A stretch of DNA of 64,000 bases from Cyclobacteriaceae bacterium (GTDB taxonomy: Bacteria > Bacteroidota > Bacteroidia > Cytophagales > Cyclobacteriaceae): NCBI GenBank assembly GCA_028285685.1, contig JANQOR010000039.1, positions 50,064 through 114,063 on the forward strand, in the 5' to 3' direction. Under the pieces are notes generated by a model. The model saw only the letters and a program-made list of their open reading frames with translations. It did not search any database and had not been told where the DNA came from. A program made the position numbers and the translations under genes. Positions 52,288 to 59,755 of this stretch are shown in pieces; position 1 is the first letter of the stretch; every line of letters begins with the position of its first letter.

Positions 52288-52617
52288 ATGAAAAGATCAG
52301 AAATAAAACTCATTGTGGAATTGGATGATGATCAGATTCCCGAAAAAATACTATGGGATGCAGATGAGAAAGGTGCAGATGGTTTGTCCGAGACAAAATC
52401 TTTGAGTCTCTCACTTTGGGATCATCAGAACAAAAACACGATGAGAATTGATCTTTGGACTAAAGATATGCCTGTTGATGAGATGAAAAGATTCTATATA
52501 GATTGTCTTGGCGGACTTGCTCAGAGCGTATTAAACTCAACGGGCGATGAGTTTATGAACCAGGAAATAAACACGCTTTGCGATAGGTTGGTGGAGCATG
52601 TGAAAAACGAATCTTAA
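52288..52617 (+). CDS. gldC: Gliding motility protein GldC
   Basis: A 109-residue cytoplasmic protein matching GldC: KRSEIKLIVELDDDQIPEKILWDADEKG, SLSLWDHQNKNTMRIDLWTKDMPVDEMKRF. GldC is required for or aids gliding in Flavobacterium johnsoniae and is conserved in non-gliding relatives too. It ends the ftsX-to-gldC run and is followed by a hairpin. Confidence 0.93.
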   Translation: MKRSEIKLIVELDDDQIPEKILWDADEKGADGLSETKSLSLSLWDHQNKNTMRIDLWTKDMPVDEMKRFYIDCLGGLAQSVLNSTGDEFMNQEINTLCDRLVEHVKNES

Positions 52618-52671
52618 GGGATTTTCTCCTTTTAGAAAAAATTTAAGTTCAGCATTTACGGGAAAATTGCT

Positions 52672-52693
52672 AATATTATGCATGCATAATATT
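52672..52693. promoter_or_regulatory. 22-bp perfect palindrome upstream of the TonB receptor
   Basis: AATATTATGCA is followed immediately by its exact reverse complement TGCATAATATT, with no loop. It is too AT-rich and loop-less for a good terminator and lies 86 bases before the receptor ATG, so a dimeric-regulator binding site is more likely. Confidence 0.55.
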
Positions 52694-52704
52694 TTTCCTA
52701 AGTC

Positions 52705-52728
52705 AAAAAGTCTGTAAAACAGCTTTTT
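52705..52728 (+). terminator. Hairpin terminator candidate after gldC
   Basis: The arms AAAAAG-CTGT and ACAG-CTTTTT pair with one bulged T and loop AAA, and the 3' arm ends in five T. It could terminate the ftsX-gldC transcript. Confidence 0.5.
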
Positions 52729-52779
52729 AGGATATTTTATAATTATTAACTTGAATATCACTTATCAAACGTTAACCCT

Positions 52780-55701
52780 ATGAATCGGATTTTTACCAAA
52801 ATAATTTTGGGGCTGCTGCTGATCGCATTTTTCGGTATAGCTAATGCCCAGACAACCGTTACCGGTACAGTCACCGATGCGGATACCGGGGAGCCATTGA
52901 TCGGCGTAAACATCCTGGTAAAAGGTACTGTACTTGGTACAATCACAGATGTGGAAGGGAATTTTTCCTTATCCATTCAGTCAAGTCCACCTTTTACGTT
53001 GGTCATTTCCTATGTGGGGTACGACCGACAGGAAGTAGAGGTAAGTTCGGGAACCACGCAAATTCAGGCACAGTTGGCTGAGTCCACGCTCTTGGGACAA
53101 GAAGTTGTCGTTTCCGCTTCAAGAGTAGAAGAAAGTACGCTGAAGTCACCTGTGAGTATCGAAAGAATGGATATACTAGATATCCAGACAGCTCCTTCGC
53201 CAGATTTTTATTCTGGAATTAAGAATATGAATGGTGTGGATTTCAGTACGCAGAGTTTGACCTTTAAGTCCGTCAATGCCAGAGGCTTTGGTGCAAACGG
53301 AAACAATCGATTCGTACAGTTAATAGATGGTATTGACAATCAGGCTCCTGGTTTGAATTTCCCAGTGGGAAATGCTGTTGGAATCAGTGAAATGGACCTT
53401 GAAAGTGTGGAAATGATTCCTGGCGCGGCGTCTGCGTTATACGGTCCAAACGCTATACAAGGAATTCTCTTGATGAATAGCAAGAGCCCATTCGACTACC
53501 AGGGACTTGATGCATATATAAAAGTTGGTGCAAACCATTTGGATGAAGAAGATCATTCTGCAGCACTTTATAAAGACATGGGGTTCAGATATGCGCAGTC
53601 GATTGATAACAAATGGGCGTATAAGATTAATGTATCGTGGATCAATGCTCAGGATTTTATTGGAGTAGACACGAGAGATCAAAGTGGAGCAACCGTTGAA
53701 GGTAATTTGGCTAGTAACAGATCCAATAATAGGGCCTACGACGGAGTAAACATTTATGGTGACTTTCCCATTGATATTGGAGGGATAGCAGATATTACCA
53801 TTAGTGCTGGCCAAGCAGCAGATGCTACACCTGCCCAAATTGCTACAGCAGCCAGTCTCTCAGCTATTCGATCGTTACTTCCGAATGGCGCGAATGGACT
53901 GTTTACCCCAGTGGGATATGCAGAAAGGGATTTTGTAGATAACACCACTGAAAGTTTAAAACTTGGTGGGGCTCTTCACTATCGAATCAATGATAATTTG
54001 GAAGCGCTAGCTCAAATGAACTGGGGGCAAGGCAGCAGTGTCTACACTGCAAATGACCGATTCATTTTAGACAACTTCGTTATATGGACGGGTAAATTGG
54101 AACTTCGAGGCTCTAATTTCTTTGTTCGAGCTTACACCACCCAGGAAGATGCCGGTGACACATACGCCGCTAACACCGTAGCATCCAGGGTAAATCAACA
54201 ATTCTACCTTCCTGCTTACTTTGGTACGTGGGTTGATTACGTCACCGGTGGAAATACAACGGGTGCAAATCCAACCGGAGCTACGATAGATCCAACGAAC
54301 TATACCCTTTTACATCAAACCGCCAAAGCGGTAGCTGACGCGGCTCGGCCAGAGGCTGGATCTGCTGCATTTAACGGAGCAGTTGACAACTTTAGAAATA
54401 TTTCGATTGCTGACGGAGGTGCAAAATTCCTTGACAAATCAGCACTTTGGCATTATGAGGCGAGCTACAACTTGTCAGATCAGATCGACTTTATGGATGT
54501 GATCGTCGGAGGAAATTTCAGAACCTACGCCCTGAATTCGGAGGGTACGCTCTTCGCGCTGGATGACAATGGTGATGAAATTTCATTCAATGAATTTGGC
54601 GGCTATGTTCAACTTTCCAAAGATATTGTAAGCAATGTCAGACTTCAAGGTTCTGTCAGGTTTGATAAGAATGAGAACTTTGATGGCTTCTTTTCACCGA
54701 GAGTTTCTGGAGTTTGGGAATTTTTGGACAATCAGAACTTAAGAGCTTCGTTCCAGCGAGGTTTTAGAATGCCCACAACTCAAGATCAATACATCGACCT
54801 TGATGTTGTAAGTAGAAGACTTCTTGGCCGAAATGAGGTCATTACAAGAAGGTACAATATTGAGACGAATCCAGTGTATACCATCCAAAGTGTCCAGGCG
54901 GCGCAGGCAAGTGGAGATGTAAACGATCTTGAAATCGCAACCGACGCCTACAAGGAGTTTGAGACCGAAAAGGTTAGCACTTGGGAAGTTGGGTACAAAG
55001 GCTTGTTGATGGACGGTCGCCTTTTAATTGACGCATTTTACTATAGTAACGTTTATACTGATTTTGGAGCGGAAATTCAGGTTACCCAAGCAGTGGCAAT
55101 TTCAAATGGTGCTCCTGTCCTTACGGGTGCCGGGGCAATTCCAGCAGGGTACGGTGTAGGAGTTGCAGCTGGGCATAGTGATGCACAAAAGGAAGTATTT
55201 GTAACCGGAGGTGCTGCGGGAATTACCCTTCAAAATTATGGATATGATACTAACATCGACGGTGATATTGAGTCGTTTGGTTATGGATTTGGAGCCGAGT
55301 ACACTCTTAATGGTGGATACAGAATAGGAGCCAATGCTTCATATAATGAGTTAAAATCACTTGACAATATCATTCAGCGAAATTTCAATGTTTCGTACAA
55401 CACTCCTGAGTGGAGATACAATATCACGTTTGGAAATCGAAAAGTGACCGACCGAATTGGATTCGGAATTACCTACAGGTGGCAGGATGCCTATTTGTGG
55501 CAGTCAGCCATTGGATCTGGAGTGATCCCTGATTTTGCAACACTTGATGCACAGGTGACTTACTCACTTCCAGGCATCGGTGGTAGAGTGAAACTTGGAG
55601 GTTCAAACATTCTTAATGAGCGATACACAACCTCTTTTGCAAACCCACGGATTGGGTCACTGTACTACATCCAGTTAAACCTTGACAATATTCTAAAATG
55701 A
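52780..55701 (+). CDS. TonB-dependent outer-membrane receptor with carboxypeptidase-like N-terminal domain
   Basis: The 973-residue protein has a signal peptide (residues 1-24, ending ANAQ). A CarboxypepD-regulatory-like domain covers about 25-105 (TVTGTVTDADTGEPLIGVNILVKGT). The plug domain includes VKNMNGVDFSTQ-like and FVQLIDGIDNQAPG sequences and ALYGPNAIQG. A long 22-strand-type barrel ends with YYIQLNLDNILK. It imports a substrate through the outer membrane using TonB energy. The directly coupled GDSL-like lipoprotein takes the place a SusD-like protein would hold, so it is probably the surface partner. The substrate is unknown. Confidence 0.92.
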   Translation: MNRIFTKIILGLLLIAFFGIANAQTTVTGTVTDADTGEPLIGVNILVKGTVLGTITDVEGNFSLSIQSSPPFTLVISYVGYDRQEVEVSSGTTQIQAQLAESTLLGQEVVVSASRVEESTLKSPVSIERMDILDIQTAPSPDFYSGIKNMNGVDFSTQSLTFKSVNARGFGANGNNRFVQLIDGIDNQAPGLNFPVGNAVGISEMDLESVEMIPGAASALYGPNAIQGILLMNSKSPFDYQGLDAYIKVGANHLDEEDHSAALYKDMGFRYAQSIDNKWAYKINVSWINAQDFIGVDTRDQSGATVEGNLASNRSNNRAYDGVNIYGDFPIDIGGIADITISAGQAADATPAQIATAASLSAIRSLLPNGANGLFTPVGYAERDFVDNTTESLKLGGALHYRINDNLEALAQMNWGQGSSVYTANDRFILDNFVIWTGKLELRGSNFFVRAYTTQEDAGDTYAANTVASRVNQQFYLPAYFGTWVDYVTGGNTTGANPTGATIDPTNYTLLHQTAKAVADAARPEAGSAAFNGAVDNFRNISIADGGAKFLDKSALWHYEASYNLSDQIDFMDVIVGGNFRTYALNSEGTLFALDDNGDEISFNEFGGYVQLSKDIVSNVRLQGSVRFDKNENFDGFFSPRVSGVWEFLDNQNLRASFQRGFRMPTTQDQYIDLDVVSRRLLGRNEVITRRYNIETNPVYTIQSVQAAQASGDVNDLEIATDAYKEFETEKVSTWEVGYKGLLMDGRLLIDAFYYSNVYTDFGAEIQVTQAVAISNGAPVLTGAGAIPAGYGVGVAAGHSDAQKEVFVTGGAAGITLQNYGYDTNIDGDIESFGYGFGAEYTLNGGYRIGANASYNELKSLDNIIQRNFNVSYNTPEWRYNITFGNRKVTDRIGFGITYRWQDAYLWQSAIGSGVIPDFATLDAQVTYSLPGIGGRVKLGGSNILNERYTTSFANPRIGSLYYIQLNLDNILK

Positions 55702-55715
55702 TTGACACTACAATT

Positions 55716-57320
55716 ATGAATAAACTATTAAGATATTCTCTCATACTGTCTCTAGCTACTGTGCTTCTATCTTGTAGCTCAGAAGATGATCTTATATCAG
55801 AGTGGATCACTGACAATGAGGTAGATCCGCCAAGCTCTGGCCAACTGGATCTGACAAAATATGTAGCAGTAGGTAACTCACTGTCCGCTGGACTTGCGGA
55901 TGGCGCTTTGTTCCCTGAGGGGCAAGCAAATTCTTTTCCAAGCATTCTCGCAGCACAACTTGCGCAGGCAGGAGGAGGAAGTTTTGTCTACCCTGACATT
56001 TCAAGTGGAAATGGATTTGGTGGTGTAGATGGCACAACTATTTTAGGTCGAAGGTTTATTGACCTCCCAACAGCCCTGGCTGCTTTAGGAGGAGATCCTG
56101 ACGTGCAGGTGGCTGATGCTATTCAAGTAACAGAGGGTAGTTTACTGACAACATCATCAGTTACCGGTTCCGGGCTGAACAACTTTGGGGTACCAAGTGC
56201 TCGATTGATAGATTTATCTGTGGCAGGTTACGGAGCAGCAAATCCATTTTTTGGTGCATTTCAGTCAGGTGCTACTGCCTCAATACTTGGAGACGCTGTT
56301 TCAGCTGGAGGTACATTCTTTACCTTCTGGGCAGGTTCAAATGATGTTTTAGGATATGCAACCAATGGGGGAGCTGCAGGTGAAACATTTGATCCGATGA
56401 ATCCACAGACAATAACAGATGCAGCTACTTTTACAGCAGCTCTTCAAGGTTCTTTGGATGCGCTAAGTGCTGGAGGTGCCGAAGGGGTCTTGCTTAATAT
56501 TCCGCCGGTCACGATTACTCCATTTTTTCAAACAGTGACTGTTCTAAGTGGTGGAGTTGATCTTATTCCTCTGGATGATGCCACTGCAACTGCGGTCAAC
56601 GCAGGATATGCAGCTTACAATGGTGGTCTTGATGCATTGGTCGGATTAGCACCAGGATTTACTCAAGAAGAAGCGGACAGAAGAAAGATCTCTTTTGCTG
56701 CAGGAGCAAATCCTCCAGTAATAACGGATGAGTCACTGACGGATCTAACTGGATTTAATCCCGCCCTAATCAATATGCGTCAAGCCGAGGCAACAGACCT
56801 GTTTGGCTTAACGGCGCTTTCTGTGATAGGTTCACTGGCTGATCCAATGAACCCAAACTCTGTGTATGGTGTTGGACTTCCTGTTCCAGACGAGAATACC
56901 CTGACATTAGCTGAGCAAGGAGCGGTTATTGCTGCTACTGCTACTTTTAATGGAATTATTGCAGCGGAAGCCGCTGCAAGGGACAACATTACTTTAGTTG
57001 ATGTAGGACCTATGTTTGCAGATATTTATGGCTTGTCTGCAGCTCAAGCAGCAGGTTTGGTGTTAAGTGTGGAAGCACAGGCAGCGGCTGATGGTGAGGT
57101 TGGAATTTTGGTGGGAGGTATAGATCTTGTTCCATTAGAGCTTAGTCAGGATAAGATATTCAATAGCGTGTGGTCCGTTGATGGGATACACCCAAATCCT
57201 CGTGGAGCAGCTCTCATTGTTAATGAAATTATTGATGCTTTGAATACTAAATACCAATCTTCGATTCCAACAGTGAATCCTTTAGATTATCCAGGAATTA
57301 ACGCTCCTTTTGGTGGTTAG
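55716..57320 (+). CDS. GDSL/SGNH-hydrolase-like surface lipoprotein
   Basis: This protein of about 534 residues has a lipoprotein signal (MNKLLRYSLILSLATVLLSC). The residues after the cysteine are SSEDD, resembling the surface-export signal of Bacteroidota lipoproteins. The SGNH blocks are YVAVGNSLSAGLADG (GNSL instead of GDSL), WAGSNDVLGYA and VDGIHPNPRGAALI, so the Ser-Asp-His machinery appears intact. An ATG at 55698 overlaps the receptor stop (ATGA) and is an alternative start. The protein is probably an esterase or lipase that prepares the receptor's substrate at the cell surface. Confidence 0.85.
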   Translation: MNKLLRYSLILSLATVLLSCSSEDDLISEWITDNEVDPPSSGQLDLTKYVAVGNSLSAGLADGALFPEGQANSFPSILAAQLAQAGGGSFVYPDISSGNGFGGVDGTTILGRRFIDLPTALAALGGDPDVQVADAIQVTEGSLLTTSSVTGSGLNNFGVPSARLIDLSVAGYGAANPFFGAFQSGATASILGDAVSAGGTFFTFWAGSNDVLGYATNGGAAGETFDPMNPQTITDAATFTAALQGSLDALSAGGAEGVLLNIPPVTITPFFQTVTVLSGGVDLIPLDDATATAVNAGYAAYNGGLDALVGLAPGFTQEEADRRKISFAAGANPPVITDESLTDLTGFNPALINMRQAEATDLFGLTALSVIGSLADPMNPNSVYGVGLPVPDENTLTLAEQGAVIAATATFNGIIAAEAAARDNITLVDVGPMFADIYGLSAAQAAGLVLSVEAQAAADGEVGILVGGIDLVPLELSQDKIFNSVWSVDGIHPNPRGAALIVNEIIDALNTKYQSSIPTVNPLDYPGINAPFGG

Positions 57321-57340
57321 TACAGAATAAGAATTCATCG

Positions 57341-57372
57341 AAAAAACCCTGGCATGTCGCCGGGGTTTTTTT
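57341..57372 (+). terminator. Rho-independent terminator of the receptor-lipoprotein operon
   Basis: A 13-bp stem (AAAAAACCCTGGC with GCCGGGGTTTTTT, one G-T pair) and 5-base loop end in a T-run, 20 bases after the stop. Confidence 0.93.
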
Positions 57373-57403
57373 ATGCATAAAAAAAGAAAATTAAATTCGC
57401 CAA

Positions 57404-58243
57404 ATGTCTCAACCAGATTATAAAAACCATCCTACTCTAAAGCAGAAGCTCTACGTAATTGTTTTTGGCACCGAAACAAGGACCGGAAAAATATTTGATA
57501 TTGTTCTTCTATGGGCAATTGTCCTCAGTGTCCTGAGTGTAATGTTGGAAAGCGTTAATGAGTTAAACGTACGCTTCGGAGAGATTTTTACGGTTTTAGA
57601 GTGGTCATTCACAGTTCTTTTTTCAATAGAGTATATACTTCGCATTCTGATTTCTAAGAAGCCTGCCAAGTACGCATTAAGTTTTTTGGGAATTATAGAT
57701 TTGCTGGCTCTACTTCCGACCTATTTGACACTAATTACTACCGGAGGTAGCTACCTCATTGTCATACGGACCATAAGGCTACTTAGGGTCGTAAGAATTT
57801 TGAAGCTATCGAGATACCTGAGGGAAGCCTCCGTGTTGGGGAACGCCTTGAAAGCGAGTAGGCATAAGATCTTTGTGTTCATTGGATCGGTTTTTACACT
57901 CGTAATGATCGTAGGGACTCTAATGTACATTGTCGAAAGTGGTGAGAATACAGAATTTACAAGCATCCCTAGAGGCATCTATTGGGCAATTGTTACTGTT
58001 ACAACAGTTGGGTACGGGGACATTTCACCTCAAACCACCTTGGGTCAAAGCCTGGCATCGTTACTCATGCTTATGGGTTACGCGATTATCGCTGTTCCTA
58101 CTGGAATCGTCACCTCGGAGATTGCGACCGCTGAAAGAGATAAGAAGTTGTCAGAATCGAATGATAAAAGTTGTGATCTATGCGGTAATCAAGTCCATGA
58201 TCACGACGCGGAGTACTGTAAAAAGTGCGGAAATCAGATTTAG
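57404..58243 (+). CDS. Voltage-gated-type potassium channel with C-terminal zinc ribbon
   Basis: The 279-residue, six-helix channel has an S4-like arginine helix (IRTIRLLRVVRILKLSRYLR, residues about 123-142) and the pore filter TTVGYGD. After S6 and a charged linker, the last 30 residues form a CxxC...CxxC zinc ribbon (CDLCGNQ, CKKCGNQI). Such tails could sense metal, redox state or partners in the cytoplasm. It is similar in layout to the channel at 25 kb, which lacks the ribbon. It is monocistronic and convergent with a 48-residue membrane protein. Confidence 0.9.
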   Translation: MSQPDYKNHPTLKQKLYVIVFGTETRTGKIFDIVLLWAIVLSVLSVMLESVNELNVRFGEIFTVLEWSFTVLFSIEYILRILISKKPAKYALSFLGIIDLLALLPTYLTLITTGGSYLIVIRTIRLLRVVRILKLSRYLREASVLGNALKASRHKIFVFIGSVFTLVMIVGTLMYIVESGENTEFTSIPRGIYWAIVTVTTVGYGDISPQTTLGQSLASLLMLMGYAIIAVPTGIVTSEIATAERDKKLSESNDKSCDLCGNQVHDHDAEYCKKCGNQI

Positions 58244-58386
58244 ACGTCAGCTTTTCCTCTAAAAGTTCTTGCTACCATCCAAAGAATTACCAATAGAAAA
58301 GTGATAAGTAGCATCATGTTGGCAAAACCCTGGATGGTTAGGTCATTTAACCATTCGCTAAATAGTCTAGACTCTTCTTCTTGCAT
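58240..58386 (-). CDS. 48-residue single-pass membrane protein
   Basis: An open frame from ATG at 58386 to TAA at 58240 encodes 48 residues: an acidic amphipathic start (MQEEESRLFSEWLNDL), one membrane helix (MMLLITFLLVILWMVAR) and a short basic tail. Its stop overlaps the end of the K+ channel gene by 4 bases. The well-formed helix with positive residues after it, and the tight gene packing, support a real gene. It could be a channel accessory protein, but the convergent orientation gives no direct evidence. Confidence 0.55.
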   Translation of the reverse strand: MQEEESRLFSEWLNDLTIQGFANMMLLITFLLVILWMVARTFRGKADV

Positions 58387-58445
58387 ATCTGTAATTTTGA
58401 CCTAAAGATAGCACGTTTACAAATTTTATGAAGGCTTTTTATGGC

Positions 58446-58478
58446 ATTGAGTGAATCAATAGCAGTTTTATATATTTG
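58446..58478 (+). promoter_or_regulatory. Promoter of the tRNA-Arg gene
   Basis: TATATTTG at 58471-58478 is an exact TAnnTTTG -7 element ending 9 bases before the tRNA. ATTG at 58446-58449, 21 bases upstream, is a weak -33 element. Confidence 0.55.
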
Positions 58479-58487
58479 CGGTCTTTT

Positions 58488-58561
58488 GCACTCGTAGTTC
58501 AACTGGATAGAATACCAGATTTCGGCTCTGGGGGTTGAGGGTTCGAATCCTTCCGAGTGCA
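58488..58561 (+). tRNA. tRNA-Arg, anticodon TCG
   Basis: A full cloverleaf of 74 bases can be drawn: acceptor arms GCACTCG/CGAGTGC with discriminator A, D-stem GTTC/GAAT, anticodon stem CCAGA/TCTGG with loop TTTCGGC (anticodon TCG at positions 34-36, decoding CGA/CGG), a five-base variable loop, and T-arm GAGGG/CCTTC with loop TTCGAAT. The 3' CCA is not encoded. It has its own promoter and terminator and is followed by degenerate copies of its 3' half. Confidence 0.93.
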
Positions 58562-58565
58562 CTTG

Positions 58566-58595
58566 AAGCTTTCCATACGGAAGGCTTTCTTTTTT
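58566..58595 (+). terminator. Rho-independent terminator of tRNA-Arg
   Basis: A 9-bp stem AAGCTTTCC/GGAAGGCTT with loop ATAC is followed by TTCTTTTTT, five bases after the tRNA. Confidence 0.9.
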
Positions 58596-58705
58596 GTAAG
58601 ATTAGGGATATTGTGAAGCTCTGGGGGTTGAGGTGTGGGACGCCACTCCGATCGAATCCTTCCGAGTGCACTTTAAGCTTTCCATACGGAAGGCTTTCTT
58701 TTTTT
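58596..58705 (+). repeat. tRNA-Arg 3'-half-derived repeat, unit 1 (with terminator)
   Basis: After a 20-base leader (GTAAGATTAGGGATATTGTG) the unit repeats the tRNA-Arg sequence from the anticodon stem 3' arm to the discriminator. The T-loop start (GT) is replaced by TGTGGGACGCCACTCCGA, which forms its own GTGG/CCAC hairpin. It then carries the same terminator hairpin as the real tRNA (58675-58696 plus T-run). The unit lacks the 5' half of a tRNA and cannot be a functional tRNA. Confidence 0.85.
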
Positions 58706-58810
58706 GTAAGATTAGGGATATTGTGAAGGCTCTGGGGGTTGAGGTGTGGGACGCCACTCCGATCGAATCCTTCCGAGTGCACTTCAAACCTCCCTTTCAG
58801 GAGGTTTTTC
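58706..58810 (+). repeat. tRNA-Arg 3'-half-derived repeat, unit 2 (with terminator)
   Basis: This is almost identical to unit 1 (110-bp period, one extra G). Because of the extra G, homology to the tRNA starts at GGCTCTGGGGGTTGAGG, within the anticodon loop. It ends with a different hairpin, AAACCTCC/GGAGGTTT at 58786-58807, and a T-run. Confidence 0.85.
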
Positions 58811-58940
58811 TTATAACTTTTCTTAGAGCTCTGTAGGGTTGAGGGGTGGAATGCTCGCCGACGCTTAGTGCTTTGGCAACAGAATCCACTCCGATCGATC
58901 CTTCCGAGCGCACTTCAGACCTCCTTTTCAGGAGGTTTTT
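58811..58940 (+). repeat. tRNA-Arg 3'-half-derived repeat, unit 3 (with terminator)
   Basis: A more diverged unit: leader TTATAACTTTTCTTAGAG, then CTCTGTAGGGTTGAG. The T-loop position is taken by a 50-base insert closed by GGGGTGGA/TCCACTCC, and the unit ends in TCGATCCTTCCGAGCGCACTTC. The terminator ACCTCC/GGAGGT (58919-58936) plus T-run follows. Confidence 0.8.
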
Positions 58941-59044
58941 TTATAACTTTTCTTAGAGCTCTGTAGGGTTGAGGGTGGAATGCTCGCCGACGCCTAGAGC
59001 TTTAGCGACAGAATCCAGCTCGATCGAATCCTTCCGAGTGTTCC
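58941..59044 (+). repeat. tRNA-Arg 3'-half-derived repeat, unit 4 (end degenerate)
   Basis: It closely matches unit 3 (130-bp period) with scattered substitutions in the insert, for example CGCCTAGAGCTTTAGCGACAG. It ends TCGAATCCTTCCGAGTG and then breaks off into TTCC, without a terminator, ten bases before the stop of the LytTR regulator gene. Confidence 0.8.
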
Positions 59045-59053
59045 TAAATCGAT

Positions 59054-59755
59054 TTATCTGTCAGCCTTTGAAAAATGGCTGATGGCATCATCTTTATACT
59101 TCCTGGACAATGGAAACTTCTCATTCCCGATCATCAAGTATTGTCCATTGATGGCTGCTACGCTGAGAATATTCACTGCATACGATCGATGAATTCGGAT
59201 AAGATTGGGATCAGGAAATTCTACCAGAAATTTTTCTAAGGAATTTCGAACAACGTACTTTCTATCAGTAGTGACAAGCTCAAGGTAGTTATTATCAGAT
59301 TTGATGTGTAGAATATCCTTGGATTCGATTTTCACACTCAGATCTCCCTCTTTAACGATAATCGAAAGGCTCTTTTGACTTTCTCTCGCTTTGATCATCT
59401 CAATGGTTGCGTACAAATCATTTTTCGCAAAGGGTTTGAGTAGGTAAGCTGCTGGTGTTGTGGTTGCAGCCTTGTTTATGGTCTGTGGGTCCGAATAGGA
59501 GGTTAGGTAGATGTAGGGAATTTTGTACTTGGCCTGGATATCCCTGGCTACATCAATGCCATTTCTTTTTTCACCAAGGTTAATGTCAAGAATTGCCATA
59601 TCGATCTGTTGCGGTCCGGATAGATGAATGTTAGCTTCTTCGTGATTTTTTGCTATGGCAGCCACTCTATACTTAAGTTCCAGCAACATTTCCTTGATCA
59701 TTTCGGCAATAAGCAACTCATCTTCGACAATCAATATGTTAAACTCCTTGCTCAC
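59054..59755 (-). CDS. LytTR-family response regulator
   Basis: The 233-residue protein has a receiver domain (residues 1-120), with E11/D12, phosphoacceptor D57 in AILDINLG and K in LLKPFAKND. A LytTR DNA-binding domain follows (about 135-233: DILHIKSDNNYLELVTTDRKYVVRNSLEKFL, LIRIHRSYAVN). It should regulate transcription after phosphorylation by the kinase encoded upstream. The start is GTG at 59755, overlapping the kinase stop (GTGA). Confidence 0.93.
   Translation of the reverse strand: MSKEFNILIVEDELLIAEMIKEMLLELKYRVAAIAKNHEEANIHLSGPQQIDMAILDINLGEKRNGIDVARDIQAKYKIPYIYLTSYSDPQTINKAATTTPAAYLLKPFAKNDLYATIEMIKARESQKSLSIIVKEGDLSVKIESKDILHIKSDNNYLELVTTDRKYVVRNSLEKFLVEFPDPNLIRIHRSYAVNILSVAAINGQYLMIGNEKFPLSRKYKDDAISHFSKADR

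Noticed and set aside
58535-58836. Open frames of about 60-100 codons running through the tRNA-Arg repeats on both strands
   Set aside because: They only reflect the repeated tRNA-derived sequence and terminators; they cross the real tRNA or its terminators and their protein repeats have no sensible composition.
58596-59044. CRISPR array
   Set aside because: The repeated parts are long tRNA-derived stretches with terminators, spacers are not unique, and no cas gene is near.
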